A stretch of DNA of 64,000 nucleotides from CAWCDJ01 sp963836015 (GCA_963836015.1 CAWIIF010000004.1:1178001-1242000), one strand, 5' to 3'. Counted from the first letter of the stretch, positions 27,434 through 35,967 are shown. A program made the numbers and translations. The notes: a model not told the origin generated them from the letters alone.

Positions 27434-29499
27434 GCGGGTGCGCCGGCGGTGAGTGCAGCGCCGGCGGCGAATGAGATGCGCTTGCCGGTGATCCGTACGT
27501 CGGCAGGCGCCGCGCCGCCGCCTGCCAGGAACATCGCCACAAGGCCCCACGGCTTTCCGAACTGCTCGTGCGCCTTGCCCGCCACGTCGCGGAGGTCCTT
27601 CGCCAGCTGGTCGCGCAGTTGAGGCTCCGCGCCGATCCGCGCGAGCACTGCGCCGGTGCGGCACATCGTGTCGGCCCACCACTGGGTCGCCAGGTAATCC
27701 GCACGGATCACGGCGGCCGGGAGCGGGGCGAACAACTGCTCGAAATTCGCCGGCCCGATATCCTTCATCCGGTCCCATAGCGCATCGTCGGTCGCGGGCG
27801 CCAGGCGGAAGCGGTCGTCGCCATCCGGCGGCACCAGCAGTTGCACGGCCTTGCGGCCGGCTGTCTCGTATTCGTCATGGGTGCGCGGCGTGCCGTCGGG
27901 GCGCAGGAACAGCGCATGGGAGAGCGCGTCGTCGTAGCGCGTCTCGGCCAGAACGCAGGTACGCCCGAAGTCATCGATACCGGCGGGGATCTCCGGCCCG
28001 CGCAGGCGGAGCGCCGCCGCGATCGCCGCTCCGTCCCGGATATCGCGCGGGCTCGCGTCGGAATACAGCCGGAAGAACATGTGAGAGCTGGTCAATTCGG
28101 GCGGAGCCGTCACCACCTTGCTGCCGCGATACGCCGCCGTAATCAGGAAGCTCTCGGCCATCAGCGCGCGCAGCTTCTCTTCGTCCGGGCCGAAATTCGC
28201 CGTCGCCGACTGGATGCGCGTGGCCGACGCACGGTCCACAATCACCAGGTCGCCGGTGGAAGGCGTAAACGTCACCTTGCTTTCCAGCGCCAGCTTGGAA
28301 ACCGACCCGTAGTTGAAGATACCCAGCAGATTCACCTTGAATGTGAAGCGCGACTCGGTCAGCTTCGTGTGGATGCTGCGCACTTCCGTGACGCCGGCTG
28401 CCGACGCAAGTCCGGTGAGATCGCCCGCCAGGGCCGCGGCCACCGCGGCCTTCGCGGGGGCATCCAATGCTGCGAAGTCCAGTTCGTAGAGGAACATCGC
28501 CTCATCGGAGCGCAGGGAGCCCAACTCCGCTTCGAGCGCCACCTGGAGGTTGCGATTCACAGCATCGGCGATCGCTGCCTGGCACTCGACGGCCTGGTCG
28601 GCCGGCATGCCGGCGAGATCCGCCTTGGCGTCGGGGCTGATCGCCCGGATCAACATGGGAAACAGGTCGGTGGTATCGGTCCCCGCGGCGATGCCGGCCG
28701 AGGCCGAAGCGCTGACCTCGAAATCCGATTCCCGTTTGCGATACCACGCCAGCCGGGCGCGCCCCTCCGCCACCTTGTGTGTGCGCACCTGGTATTCGGT
28801 CGAAATCTTCCAGCTTGCGCCCACTGTCACGCTCGCCGCCTGGTTCACCGAGAGCGCCGGTAAAGGGCTGGGCAGCGTGGCGGTAGCCAGCGGATTCGTC
28901 AACGCCAGCAGGTTCGCTGTGCCGGAGAACTTCAGCCGGCCGCTTCCGGAAACCGTTACGACCGTTCCGGCAGGCAGCGCTTCCAGGTCTTCGGCCGAGG
29001 CCGGGACTACGAACTCGCCGATCGAAACTCTGAGGGCGTCCAGCACCGTGGGTCCATCGTCGCCGGCGGGAAAGGGCCGGCAGGATTCGACCCCCATCCC
29101 CGTGCCCGCCGTGATGCCGAACCCCAGTTGCTGCGCGCCGGCGTTGACGTTGGCGTGGAAACCGAGCGATACGTAGCAGGTGCCCGCGGGAAGCCCCAGG
29201 TCCTCGCCGAAGTCGTCGTGGGGGAATGCCGGGCCCAGCACGCGGAAGGATGCGCCGGCGTCCACCCCGATGGTCAACTGCGTATCTTCTCCCAGCGCTA
29301 TGGGCTTCTGGAAGGTGAGGCCGGGGCTGAGCGAGCTGACCGCGGGGTTGTTCAGTTTCAGGATCTGCACTTGCGGCACGGTTGCGCCGTGGAGCAGCAT
29401 GCCCCCCAGGCTTTGCGCGTATTTGACCCACGCCGAAGCGGGGGCCAGTTTGGCGTCGATGGTTGCTCCCAATTCATCGGTGATGTTGATGGTGGCCAT
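27427..29499 (-). CDS. Uncharacterised 690-residue protein
   Basis: I do not recognise a family. The product starts at an ATG behind AAGGTG and has no signal peptide or TM helix. Residues ~1-260 are beta-rich, with Gly/Thr-rich strands (LGFGITAGTGMG, VVTVSGSGRLKFSG, SVTVGASWKIS) reminiscent of a repetitive beta-structure. The middle is mixed, including DLTGLASAAGVTEVRSIHTKL and LLGIFNYGSVSKLALESKVTF. The C-terminal ~180 residues are helical (YETAGRKAVQLLVPP, LATQWWADTMCRTGAVLARIG). It starts 8 nt after the stop of the 314-aa gene, so both form an operon, and converges on the GMC gene. Confidence 0.75.
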   Translation of the reverse strand: MATINITDELGATIDAKLAPASAWVKYAQSLGGMLLHGATVPQVQILKLNNPAVSSLSPGLTFQKPIALGEDTQLTIGVDAGASFRVLGPAFPHDDFGEDLGLPAGTCYVSLGFHANVNAGAQQLGFGITAGTGMGVESCRPFPAGDDGPTVLDALRVSIGEFVVPASAEDLEALPAGTVVTVSGSGRLKFSGTANLLALTNPLATATLPSPLPALSVNQAASVTVGASWKISTEYQVRTHKVAEGRARLAWYRKRESDFEVSASASAGIAAGTDTTDLFPMLIRAISPDAKADLAGMPADQAVECQAAIADAVNRNLQVALEAELGSLRSDEAMFLYELDFAALDAPAKAAVAAALAGDLTGLASAAGVTEVRSIHTKLTESRFTFKVNLLGIFNYGSVSKLALESKVTFTPSTGDLVIVDRASATRIQSATANFGPDEEKLRALMAESFLITAAYRGSKVVTAPPELTSSHMFFRLYSDASPRDIRDGAAIAAALRLRGPEIPAGIDDFGRTCVLAETRYDDALSHALFLRPDGTPRTHDEYETAGRKAVQLLVPPDGDDRFRLAPATDDALWDRMKDIGPANFEQLFAPLPAAVIRADYLATQWWADTMCRTGAVLARIGAEPQLRDQLAKDLRDVAGKAHEQFGKPWGLVAMFLAGGGAAPADVRITGKRISFAAGAALTAGAPAH

Positions 29500-29507
29500 G
29501 GTTCACC

Positions 29508-30452
29508 TTACACGATTGTATAGAGGGGATCGAACTCGGGAACGCCCGCGCGCCGCCCGGCGATCCATCGCAGCACGTAAACCTGGCGCGGGTCAGTGAG
29601 GCCGCTGCTGAGTTGATTCGGGATCACCTCGAGGATGGCGTGCGCGCCGAGGTCCTTGTAGTAATCAATGTCCGGCTCCACCTTCACGCAGTCGATTCCG
29701 CCGATCGTCTCATGGACGTCTTCGTGGAAGGTCAGCTGCACGTTGGCTTCGCCGAACTGTACCTGCTTGAAACTGCTGGTGGCGCCGGGATGAAACAGCG
29801 CGGTGGCCGCTTCCGGCGCGAACTGGCCCTGCTCGGCCGCGCGGCGGGTCTGGTCCACGAGTTGGGCGTCCGCGAATCCGAAGAAGCGGTCCTGCGCCAT
29901 CGTGTTGTCCCAGATGAGCCGCTGGAAATAGTCGAGGGGCGTGCCCGAGGGCAGGTGGATCTGCTCCATCGCGGTGGTGATGTTCAGCAGCGCGGCCAGC
30001 GCCGGGCCGCGGTCTTCCAGAAGATCGACGTAGCGTTCGCGGGCGGCCTCCGGGGAATCCGCGCCCGCCGCCAGCACGCGTGCCAGGCAGGGGCGCTTTT
30101 GCTGGATCGCCTCCCAGGTGGCACCGGCGAAGTTGAAGGTGGCGTCCTTGCCGAGCAGCATGAGATCCACAGACGGGTTGATGTTGGGCGCGACCTTCAC
30201 GGGAGTGAAACCGGCCTGCAGGTAACCCTCCGCCCAGGCCACCACGGTGTATTGATCGCCGAAGTTGTTGAAGAAGGGCAGATCCTTGATGCGGCACGAC
30301 GCGCTCTTCACGAAATTCCGAAACGCCTGCTTCTGGTTGCCGTCGATCACGGTGTACAGGACTTCGACGTCCGCGGGCAGCGGTTTCCTCGAGCCGTCAA
30401 ACACATTGACTGTGATGGCGCAACCCGCCGGCGCCGCGCTAGGAAATGCCAT
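29508..30452 (-). CDS. Uncharacterised 314-residue protein with an N-terminal beta domain
   Basis: The chosen start, ATG 30452, follows GGGAGG; an in-frame ATG at 30521 lacks such a site. The first ~115 residues look like a carboxypeptidase-regulatory or Ig-like beta domain (CAITVNVFDGSRKPLPADVEVLY...FFNNFGDQYTVVAWAEGYLQAGFTPVKV). The remaining ~200 residues are mostly helical, with FQRLIWDNTMAQDRFFGF, and end in VLRWIAGRRAGVPEFDPLYTIV. No signal peptide. First gene of the two-gene operon with the 690-aa protein. Divergent from the Gfo/Idh/MocA gene. Function unknown. Confidence 0.7.
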   Translation of the reverse strand: MAFPSAAPAGCAITVNVFDGSRKPLPADVEVLYTVIDGNQKQAFRNFVKSASCRIKDLPFFNNFGDQYTVVAWAEGYLQAGFTPVKVAPNINPSVDLMLLGKDATFNFAGATWEAIQQKRPCLARVLAAGADSPEAARERYVDLLEDRGPALAALLNITTAMEQIHLPSGTPLDYFQRLIWDNTMAQDRFFGFADAQLVDQTRRAAEQGQFAPEAATALFHPGATSSFKQVQFGEANVQLTFHEDVHETIGGIDCVKVEPDIDYYKDLGAHAILEVIPNQLSSGLTDPRQVYVLRWIAGRRAGVPEFDPLYTIV

Positions 30453-30553
30453 GGCGACCTCCCAAGAATAGTGAATCAGATCTGGCCGATCATATCCCAT
30501 CCCGCCGGGAAAGACTATCACCCCCGTGCGTGAAACCTGATAAAACAGTCAGC

Positions 30554-31864
30554 ATGGCAGAAACCTGTACCGGTCGCCGCGATTTCCTAAAAACCGTAGG
30601 AGGCGCCGCTCTCACTTCGGCCCTGTCCACCGGCAAGATCATGGGTGCGAACGACAAAGTCAACGTCGCCTTTATCGGCACCGGGCGCATGGGCTCGGGG
30701 AATATCGGGTACGCCGCCAAGGTGCCCGGATTCCAGATCGTCGCGGTCTGCGACGTCTATCAGCCGGCCCTGGAACGTGCCCAGGCCGAGGCGCGCCGTC
30801 TCGGGTTCGAGGGCGTGAAGGCGGTGAAGGATTTCCGCGAGATTCTGGCCGACAAATCGATCGACGCCGTTTCGATCGCCACCCCGGACCACTGGCACGC
30901 CTACCTTACCGTGGAAGCCTGCAAAGCCGGCAAGGACGTGTGGGTCGAAAAGCCGGCCTGCGTCTACGTGGAAGAAGGCCCGAAGATGGTGGAGGCCGCG
31001 CGCAAGTACAAGCGCGTCGTGCAGGCCGGGACCATGCAGCGCTCGGGCGGTTTCTTCCAGAAGGCCCGCGAGATCGTCAAGAGCGGCGACCTGGGGGACA
31101 TCACGTTCTGCCGCACGTTTCAGGCCGGGTCCATCGCCAAGGAAGGGTTCGGCAATCCGCCGGATTCCGAGCCGCCCGCCGGCCTCGACTGGGATCTCTG
31201 GCTCGGCCCCGCTCCCAAACGCCCGTTCAATGCCAACCGGTGGGGTGTGGGCGAAGACCGCTGGTCGACGTTCCGGTACTTCTGGGATTACGCGGGCGGC
31301 GCCATGACCGACTGGGGCGTCCACCTGCTCGACATCGTGCAGTTCGCTTTCGACGAAGCGATGCCCGTGTCGGTGGCGGCCCAGGGCGGCAAGTTCTACG
31401 TTAACGACAATACGGAAACGCCGGATACGATGATGGTGACCTACCGCTACCCGGCCTTCGTCGGGTCGTACGAGAGCCGCACCGCCAATCCGTTCCCGAT
31501 GTACGGCAACACTTATGGAACGTCGTTCCACGGCACCAAGGCGACCCTGATGGTCAATCGCGGAGGCTACTGGATCTTCCCCAACGAGAAGGGTAAGGAA
31601 CCGGTGGCCGAGACCAGCAAGGAACTCTCGGAGATGAACGTCCACCACTGGAACAACTTTCTCGAGTGCCTGCGCTCGCGCCAGAAGCCGATCAGCGACA
31701 TCGAGACGTGTGTCCGGACTACTACTACCTGCATACTCGCCAACCTCGCCCTGCGCCACGGCATGACCCTCGATTGGGACGACAAGGCGTTCACCGTAAA
31801 GCAGCACGAAGCCAAACCGTACTTGAAAGCAAAATATCGCTCCCCCTGGAAACTGGAGGTCTAA
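30554..31864 (+). CDS. Tat-exported Gfo/Idh/MocA-family oxidoreductase
   Basis: The start at ATG 30554 gives a twin-arginine leader (GRRDFLKTVGGAALTSAL); an open frame further upstream lacks coding character. The 436-residue enzyme has an N-terminal Rossmann fold (VNVAFIGTGRMGSGNIGYA) and the conserved active-site stretch DAVSIATPDHWHAYLTVEACKAGKDVWVEKP (shown in pieces: TPDHWHAYL, WVEKPACVYVE). The C-terminal fold has DYAGGAMTDWGVHLLDIV. Such Tat-exported members act on sugars or sugar derivatives with tightly bound NAD(P). It sits 7 bp ahead of the GH27 gene, so a joint role in glycoside breakdown is likely but inferred. Confidence 0.92.
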   Translation: MAETCTGRRDFLKTVGGAALTSALSTGKIMGANDKVNVAFIGTGRMGSGNIGYAAKVPGFQIVAVCDVYQPALERAQAEARRLGFEGVKAVKDFREILADKSIDAVSIATPDHWHAYLTVEACKAGKDVWVEKPACVYVEEGPKMVEAARKYKRVVQAGTMQRSGGFFQKAREIVKSGDLGDITFCRTFQAGSIAKEGFGNPPDSEPPAGLDWDLWLGPAPKRPFNANRWGVGEDRWSTFRYFWDYAGGAMTDWGVHLLDIVQFAFDEAMPVSVAAQGGKFYVNDNTETPDTMMVTYRYPAFVGSYESRTANPFPMYGNTYGTSFHGTKATLMVNRGGYWIFPNEKGKEPVAETSKELSEMNVHHWNNFLECLRSRQKPISDIETCVRTTTTCILANLALRHGMTLDWDDKAFTVKQHEAKPYLKAKYRSPWKLEV

Positions 31865-31871
31865 GAAGACG

Positions 31872-33467
31872 ATGAAATGGATTCATCTGTGCGCGGCCGC
31901 GCTCCTGTGTACCGCGGCCAGTGCTCAAAGCCTGACCGGCACCTGGACCGGACCCGCAACGACCGCCGACAACGGCCTCGAAATGAAAATCGCCCTCACT
32001 CAGGAGGGTGGCAAGATCACGGGCTACGTCCTCTCGCCGCGATCCACCGATACGATCGTTGACGGCAAAGTCGAAGGCGCCAACGTTACGCTCGAAGCCG
32101 AGCGTCCCGGGCGCAACGGAACCCAAAAGGTCACCTATACGGCCGTGCTCGAAGGCGACAAGCTGAAAGTGACCATGCCCATGTTCGGCGGCCGCGGCCC
32201 CATGCCGGGCGGCCGTGGCCCCGCGGGCGCAGGCCGCGCCGGAGCTCCCCCGGCCGGTATGCCGCCGCGCCCCCCGCAGGTATTCGAGTTGTCCCGCACT
32301 TCGACGGCCGCGCCGGCGCCTCTGCCTCCCGCACCCGCGCCGATTACCCTGCCCATGCCCGCCCCCGTCCGCTCCAACGGCCTCGCCAGGACGCCGCCCA
32401 TGGGGTGGAACAGCTGGAACAAATTCCGCAACCAGGTGAGCGACAAAATGGTGCGCGAAATTGCCGACGCCATGGTCCGCACCGGCATGCGCGACGCCGG
32501 TTATATTTATGTCAACATCGACGACACCTGGGAAGCCGCCAACCGCGACGCCCAGGGCAACATCCAGACCAACAACAAATTCCCCGACATGAAAGCGCTG
32601 TCCGACTACGTCCACAGCAAAGGCTTGAAGCTCGGCATTTATTCCTCGCCCGGCCCCCGGACCTGCGCCGGCTATCTCGGCAGCTTCCAGCATGAGGAGC
32701 AGGACGCCAAGATGTACGCCAAGTGGGGAATCGACTACCTGAAGTACGACTGGTGCAGCGCGCGCGGGGTGTACGACGAGACCCAGACCACCATGACCGC
32801 GGCCTACGCCAAGATGGGCCAGGCGCTGCTCGATTCCGGACGGCCGATCGTCTACAGCCTCTGCCAGTACGGCATGCACGATGTGGGCGAATGGGGCGGC
32901 AGCGTGGGCGGCAACCTGTGGCGCACCACCGGCGACATCAGCGACCACTGGCAATCGATGTTCAACATAGGGTTCAACCTGCAGCCCGGCCGCGAGAAAT
33001 ACGCCAAGGTCGGCAACTGGAACGATCCCGACATGCTCGAAATCGGCAATGGCGGAATGACGGACGAAGAATACCGCACGCACATGAGCCTGTGGTGCAT
33101 TCTCGCCGCGCCGCTGCTGGCCGGCAACGACATCCGCGACATGCCGAAGAACACCGCCGACATCCTCATGAATAAGGAGGCTATCGCGGTCAATCAGGAC
33201 AAGCTCGGCAAGCAGGGCGTCCGCGTTTCGAAGGAGGGCGATCTGCAGGTGTGGGCCAAGCCGCTGGCCGATGGCGGATATGCCGTCGGTCTGTTCAACC
33301 TCGGCGAGGGTTCCGCGAAGGTTACCGCCAAGTGGAGCGACATCGGGGTGAAGGGTTCGCACAAGGTCCGGGACCTTTGGAAGCACGAGGATCTGGGCAA
33401 GATGGCGGACCAGTACACCGCCGAAGTGCCGTCCCACGGCGTGGTGATGGTGAAGATCGCGAAATGA
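31872..33467 (+). CDS. Secreted glycoside hydrolase family 27 protein (alpha-galactosidase-like)
   Basis: The 531-residue protein has a signal peptide (IHLCAAALLCTAASAQ), an N-terminal lipocalin-like beta domain of ~100 residues (SLTGTWTGPATTADNGLEMK), a Gly/Pro/Arg-rich linker (GGRGPMPGGRGPAGAGRAG), then a GH27 domain from about residue 175 (PPMGWNSWNKF). The nucleophile is Asp293 in LKYDWCS; the acid/base is most likely Asp355 in LWRTTGDISDHW, aligned to the GH27 position; WNDPDMLEIGN is also conserved. A beta-sandwich closes the protein. It is translationally coupled to the mmcQ remnant (ATGA overlap) and follows the Gfo/Idh/MocA gene. Confidence 0.93.
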   Translation: MKWIHLCAAALLCTAASAQSLTGTWTGPATTADNGLEMKIALTQEGGKITGYVLSPRSTDTIVDGKVEGANVTLEAERPGRNGTQKVTYTAVLEGDKLKVTMPMFGGRGPMPGGRGPAGAGRAGAPPAGMPPRPPQVFELSRTSTAAPAPLPPAPAPITLPMPAPVRSNGLARTPPMGWNSWNKFRNQVSDKMVREIADAMVRTGMRDAGYIYVNIDDTWEAANRDAQGNIQTNNKFPDMKALSDYVHSKGLKLGIYSSPGPRTCAGYLGSFQHEEQDAKMYAKWGIDYLKYDWCSARGVYDETQTTMTAAYAKMGQALLDSGRPIVYSLCQYGMHDVGEWGGSVGGNLWRTTGDISDHWQSMFNIGFNLQPGREKYAKVGNWNDPDMLEIGNGGMTDEEYRTHMSLWCILAAPLLAGNDIRDMPKNTADILMNKEAIAVNQDKLGKQGVRVSKEGDLQVWAKPLADGGYAVGLFNLGEGSAKVTAKWSDIGVKGSHKVRDLWKHEDLGKMADQYTAEVPSHGVVMVKIAK

Positions 33468-33660
33468 GCGTGGAGTGGGTCCGACGCCACTGCATGTCGT
33501 TCCCGCACGCCGCGGAGACGGTGCAGTGGCAGGACGACCTGGTATTCAAGGTCGGCGGAAAGATGTTCGCCGTCGTGGCGCTGGAACCGGCCAAAGTGTG
33601 GCTTTCGTTCAAGTGCGGCGCGGAGGATTTCACCGACCTTACCGAGTCTGCCGAAAAAGG
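33464..33660 (+). pseudogene. Truncated MmcQ/YjbR-family gene
   Basis: From ATG 33464 (overlapping the GH27 stop as ATGA) the frame encodes MSVEWVRRHCMSFPHAAETVQW, DDLVFKVGGKMFAVVALEP and VWLSFKCGAEDFTDLTE (in separate blocks), a clear N-terminal half of the ~115-residue MmcQ/YjbR fold. After about residue 63 the family's second half (GIIPAPY...ARA, and the SYxLV end) is missing, and 45 bp later a palindromic repeat begins. The open frame runs on antisense to tetR without family similarity. I read this as a gene cut by a deletion or by repeat insertion; exact end is approximate. Confidence 0.75.
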
Positions 33661-33703
33661 CGCGCGTCGCGCTGGGGTGAAGGTACTCTCTGAGCGGGCG
33701 ACA

Positions 33704-33786
33704 CACAGAGCCGCGCGCGTGAGCAAGCGGGCAAGTTTCGGCGTCACGCATGGACCGGCCCGCTCCCTGACGGTCGCGGCTCTGTG
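33704..33786. repeat. Palindromic intergenic repeat, full copy 2
   Basis: Arms at 33704-33732 and 33757-33786 are imperfect inverted copies (about 29 nt) that begin and end with CACAGAGCCGCG and its complement; the loop is 24 nt. It lies between the mmcQ remnant and the tetR stop, 14 bp from the latter. Same family as copies at 9758 and 45895. Confidence 0.8.
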
Positions 33787-33800
33787 CCATGCTCCCGCTT

Positions 33801-34376
33801 TTACTTTACGCCGAAGGCCTTCCAGAAGGCGTCCACAATCCCTTCCGCCAAAGGCATTGGGTCTTCCCACGTTCTGCGCAGAAAAGCGTACCAGTACACT
33901 ACCGGGCCGAGCAGTAAGGCGAGCGATAGTTCGGGATCGAGCGCCGGGGACAACTCTCCCTTCTGAATGCCCCGCTTCAGCAGGTGCCGCAACTCGCGGC
34001 GCGGAGGCTCCATCACGGTGTTGCGCCAGGCAAGTCCGAAGGCAGGATTGGTGGCCGAATGGGCCATCAGGTGAGGCTTGATCCGCTCCCGCATCTCCAC
34101 ATCCTCGGGCGGGCGATGGGCCAGTACCGCAATCATATCGGCCCTGGTGTTGCCCGAGTCGAACGTGGGCCGCGCCTGCAGTCCGAAAACCTCCGCCAGC
34201 ATCTCCAGCAGCAGCGCGTCCTTGTCCGCCCAGTGCTTGTAGATGGTCGCCTTGCTTACGCCGGATTTCTGGGCGATGGCATCCATGCTGGTAGCATCGA
34301 TGCCGCGCTCCGCCACCAGTTCCAGGGCGGCGCGCAGGACTTTCTGGTGCGCGCTTGCACTCCGCGTTCGCGCCAT
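33801..34376 (-). CDS. TetR-family regulator of the adjacent ABC exporter
   Basis: The 191-residue protein starts at ATG 34376 (MARTRSASAHQKVL), only 2 bp after the permease stop. The N-terminal HTH is typical TetR (LVAERGIDATSMDAIAQKSG, then VSKATIYKHWADKDALL). The C-terminal ligand domain is variable (WRNTVMEPPRREL, VVYWYAFLRRTW). It is the last gene of the ATPase-permease-tetR operon; a palindrome overlapping the operon promoter (35941-35955) is its most likely operator, giving autorepression relieved by an exported compound. Confidence 0.92.
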   Translation of the reverse strand: MARTRSASAHQKVLRAALELVAERGIDATSMDAIAQKSGVSKATIYKHWADKDALLLEMLAEVFGLQARPTFDSGNTRADMIAVLAHRPPEDVEMRERIKPHLMAHSATNPAFGLAWRNTVMEPPRRELRHLLKRGIQKGELSPALDPELSLALLLGPVVYWYAFLRRTWEDPMPLAEGIVDAFWKAFGVK

Positions 34377-34378
34377 TC

Positions 34379-35125
34379 TCAGACCTGAATCTTCGAGAAG
34401 AAATAGCTGCCCATCCAGAGAAAGACCATCGCCAACCCAACGAGGATCGCAGCGTCCAACACCGCTCCGAAATGCGAGACGCCGATCAACGCGGTGCGCA
34501 GGCCGTCCACGCCGTAGGAGAGCGGATCGACCTTGGTGATGGCGCTGAGCACGGCCGGCAGGTTGTCGAGCGGAAAGAGGGCACCCGAAAGAAAGAAGAT
34601 GGGCATCACCAGGAAGTTCATGATCAACTGGAATCCCTGGATGTTCTCCAGAAGCGATCCGATGGCCGTTCCCAATGCGGAGAACAGGCACGCGATCAGG
34701 GCCATGAAAAGGAATGCCGCCGGAAGCATGCGAATATCGGCGGGGCGGAACCCCGCGATGAAGCACACGATGGCCACCAGCACCCCCTGGCACATCGCCA
34801 CCGTGGCTCCGCCCAGCGTCCGGCCGAGCATCACCTGGATGCGCGGCACCGGCGCCACCATCGTCTCCTTGAGAAATCCGAACTGGCGGTCCCACAGCAG
34901 GCCGATTCCGGAGAAGATCGAGCTGAACAGCACGGTCATCGCGATGATTCCGGGGGCGACGAATTGGACATAGCTGCCCCGTCCGGCCTTCTGAAAGACG
35001 GGGCCCAGCCCGAAGCCCAGTGCCACCAGGTAGAGCACGGGCTGGGCCAGGGACGCGAAGACCTGCGCCCGCGAGCGGACATAGCGCCGCAGCTCTCGCA
35101 GCCAAAGTACGTAGATTGCGCTCAT
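34379..35125 (-). CDS. ABC-2 type transporter permease (DrrB-like)
   Basis: I start at ATG 35125 (MSAIYVLWLREL), which overlaps the ATPase stop as ATGA; an ATG five codons earlier also exists. The 248-residue protein has six TM helices and the ABC-2 signature region: LRRYVRSRAQVFASLAQPVLYLVALG, then NIQGFQLIMNFLVMPIFFLSGALFPLDNLP, as in drug/polysaccharide exporters of the DrrB/NodJ type. It pairs with the ATPase upstream in a drug-exporter operon. The substrate is unknown; likely a hydrophobic or toxic compound in view of the TetR. Confidence 0.93.
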   Translation of the reverse strand: MSAIYVLWLRELRRYVRSRAQVFASLAQPVLYLVALGFGLGPVFQKAGRGSYVQFVAPGIIAMTVLFSSIFSGIGLLWDRQFGFLKETMVAPVPRIQVMLGRTLGGATVAMCQGVLVAIVCFIAGFRPADIRMLPAAFLFMALIACLFSALGTAIGSLLENIQGFQLIMNFLVMPIFFLSGALFPLDNLPAVLSAITKVDPLSYGVDGLRTALIGVSHFGAVLDAAILVGLAMVFLWMGSYFFSKIQV

Positions 35126-35913
35126 CGGCGGTTCCCCCACAATTTCGCCATCTGCCTCATCTGGTCCGCGGAATTGGCCGATTCGTCGCGGATGGTCGAT
35201 CCGGTCAACGCCAGGAACGCTTCCTCCAGGGATTCAGTGCCGGTGCTCTGCTTCAACTCCTGCGGCGTCCCTTGCGCCACGATCTTCCCGTGGTCGATGA
35301 CGGCGATTCGCTGCGCCACACGCTCGGCCTCATCCATGTAGTGCGTGGTCAGAAACACGGTGACGCCTTCGGACTGGTTCAAGTGCTTGACATGCGTCCA
35401 CAGTTGATTCCGGGTCTGCGGATCGAGGCCCAGGGTCGGCTCGTCCAGAAAGAGGATTTTGGGAGTATGCAGCAGGGCCCGCGCGATTTCGAGGCGGCGT
35501 TTCATGCCTCCCGAAAAACGCTTGACCTGCTCCTTGCGGCGGTCCCAGAGCTCGAACAGGCGCAGCAGGCGCTCGATGCGCTCCGCGCGCACCTTTCGCG
35601 GCACGTGATAGAACACGCCGTGAAGCTCCATATTCTCGTGGGCGGTCATGTCGCCATCCAGGCTGGGGTCCTGGAAGACGATACCGAAGCGCTTGCGTAC
35701 ATCGTGGGGATGTTCGGAAGGATCGAGGCCATCGATCTTCACCGCGCCGCCGGACGGACGCAGCAAGGTGGTCAGCATCTTGATGGTGGTCGTCTTTCCG
35801 GCGCCGTTCGGTCCGAGGAATGCGAAGATTTCGCCCCGGCCCACTTCGAACGACACGTGATCGACCGCCGTAAAATCACCAAACGTCTTCACCAGGTCCA
35901 CAACTTGGATCAT
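35122..35913 (-). CDS. ABC-2 type transporter ATP-binding protein (DrrA-like)
   Basis: The 263-residue ATPase has Walker A FLGPNGAGKTTT (residues 33-43), Q-loop GIVFQDPS, signature FSGGMKRRLEIAR, Walker B ILFLDEPTLGLD and switch His in VFLTTHYMDEAE. This is the DrrA-type of drug resistance exporters. It is the first gene of a three-gene operon with permease and tetR; promoter and operator lie just upstream (35939-35967). Confidence 0.95.
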   Translation of the reverse strand: MIQVVDLVKTFGDFTAVDHVSFEVGRGEIFAFLGPNGAGKTTTIKMLTTLLRPSGGAVKIDGLDPSEHPHDVRKRFGIVFQDPSLDGDMTAHENMELHGVFYHVPRKVRAERIERLLRLFELWDRRKEQVKRFSGGMKRRLEIARALLHTPKILFLDEPTLGLDPQTRNQLWTHVKHLNQSEGVTVFLTTHYMDEAERVAQRIAVIDHGKIVAQGTPQELKQSTGTESLEEAFLALTGSTIRDESANSADQMRQMAKLWGNRR

Positions 35914-35938
35914 GTGCGGAGGGAGCCCCCTTGGTGAA

Positions 35939-35967
35939 ATACTAAACGGTTTAGTTTAGTTTGTCAA
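35939..35967 (-). promoter_or_regulatory. Sigma-70 promoter of the ABC exporter operon
   Basis: On the minus strand TTGACA (35962-35967) and TAGTAT (35939-35944) are separated by exactly 17 nt. The predicted start is near 35931, about 18 nt ahead of the ATG at 35913. The -35 box is a perfect consensus. Confidence 0.75.
35941..35955. promoter_or_regulatory. Candidate TetR operator
   Basis: ACTAAAC-G-GTTTAGT is a perfect 7-1-7 palindrome. It covers most of the -10 box and the adjacent spacer of the operon promoter, so bound TetR would block RNA polymerase. A second partial repeat (TTAGTTTAGTTT) follows. Its position ahead of an operon that ends in tetR makes autorepression likely. Confidence 0.7.

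Noticed and set aside
33661..34081. Continuation of the mmcQ frame beyond the repeat
   Set aside because: It runs through the repeat and antisense to tetR with no MmcQ similarity, so it is not coding.
34377..35105. Upstream extension of tetR
   Set aside because: The frame upstream of MARTRS is a shadow of the permease gene; ATG 34376 fits operon spacing.
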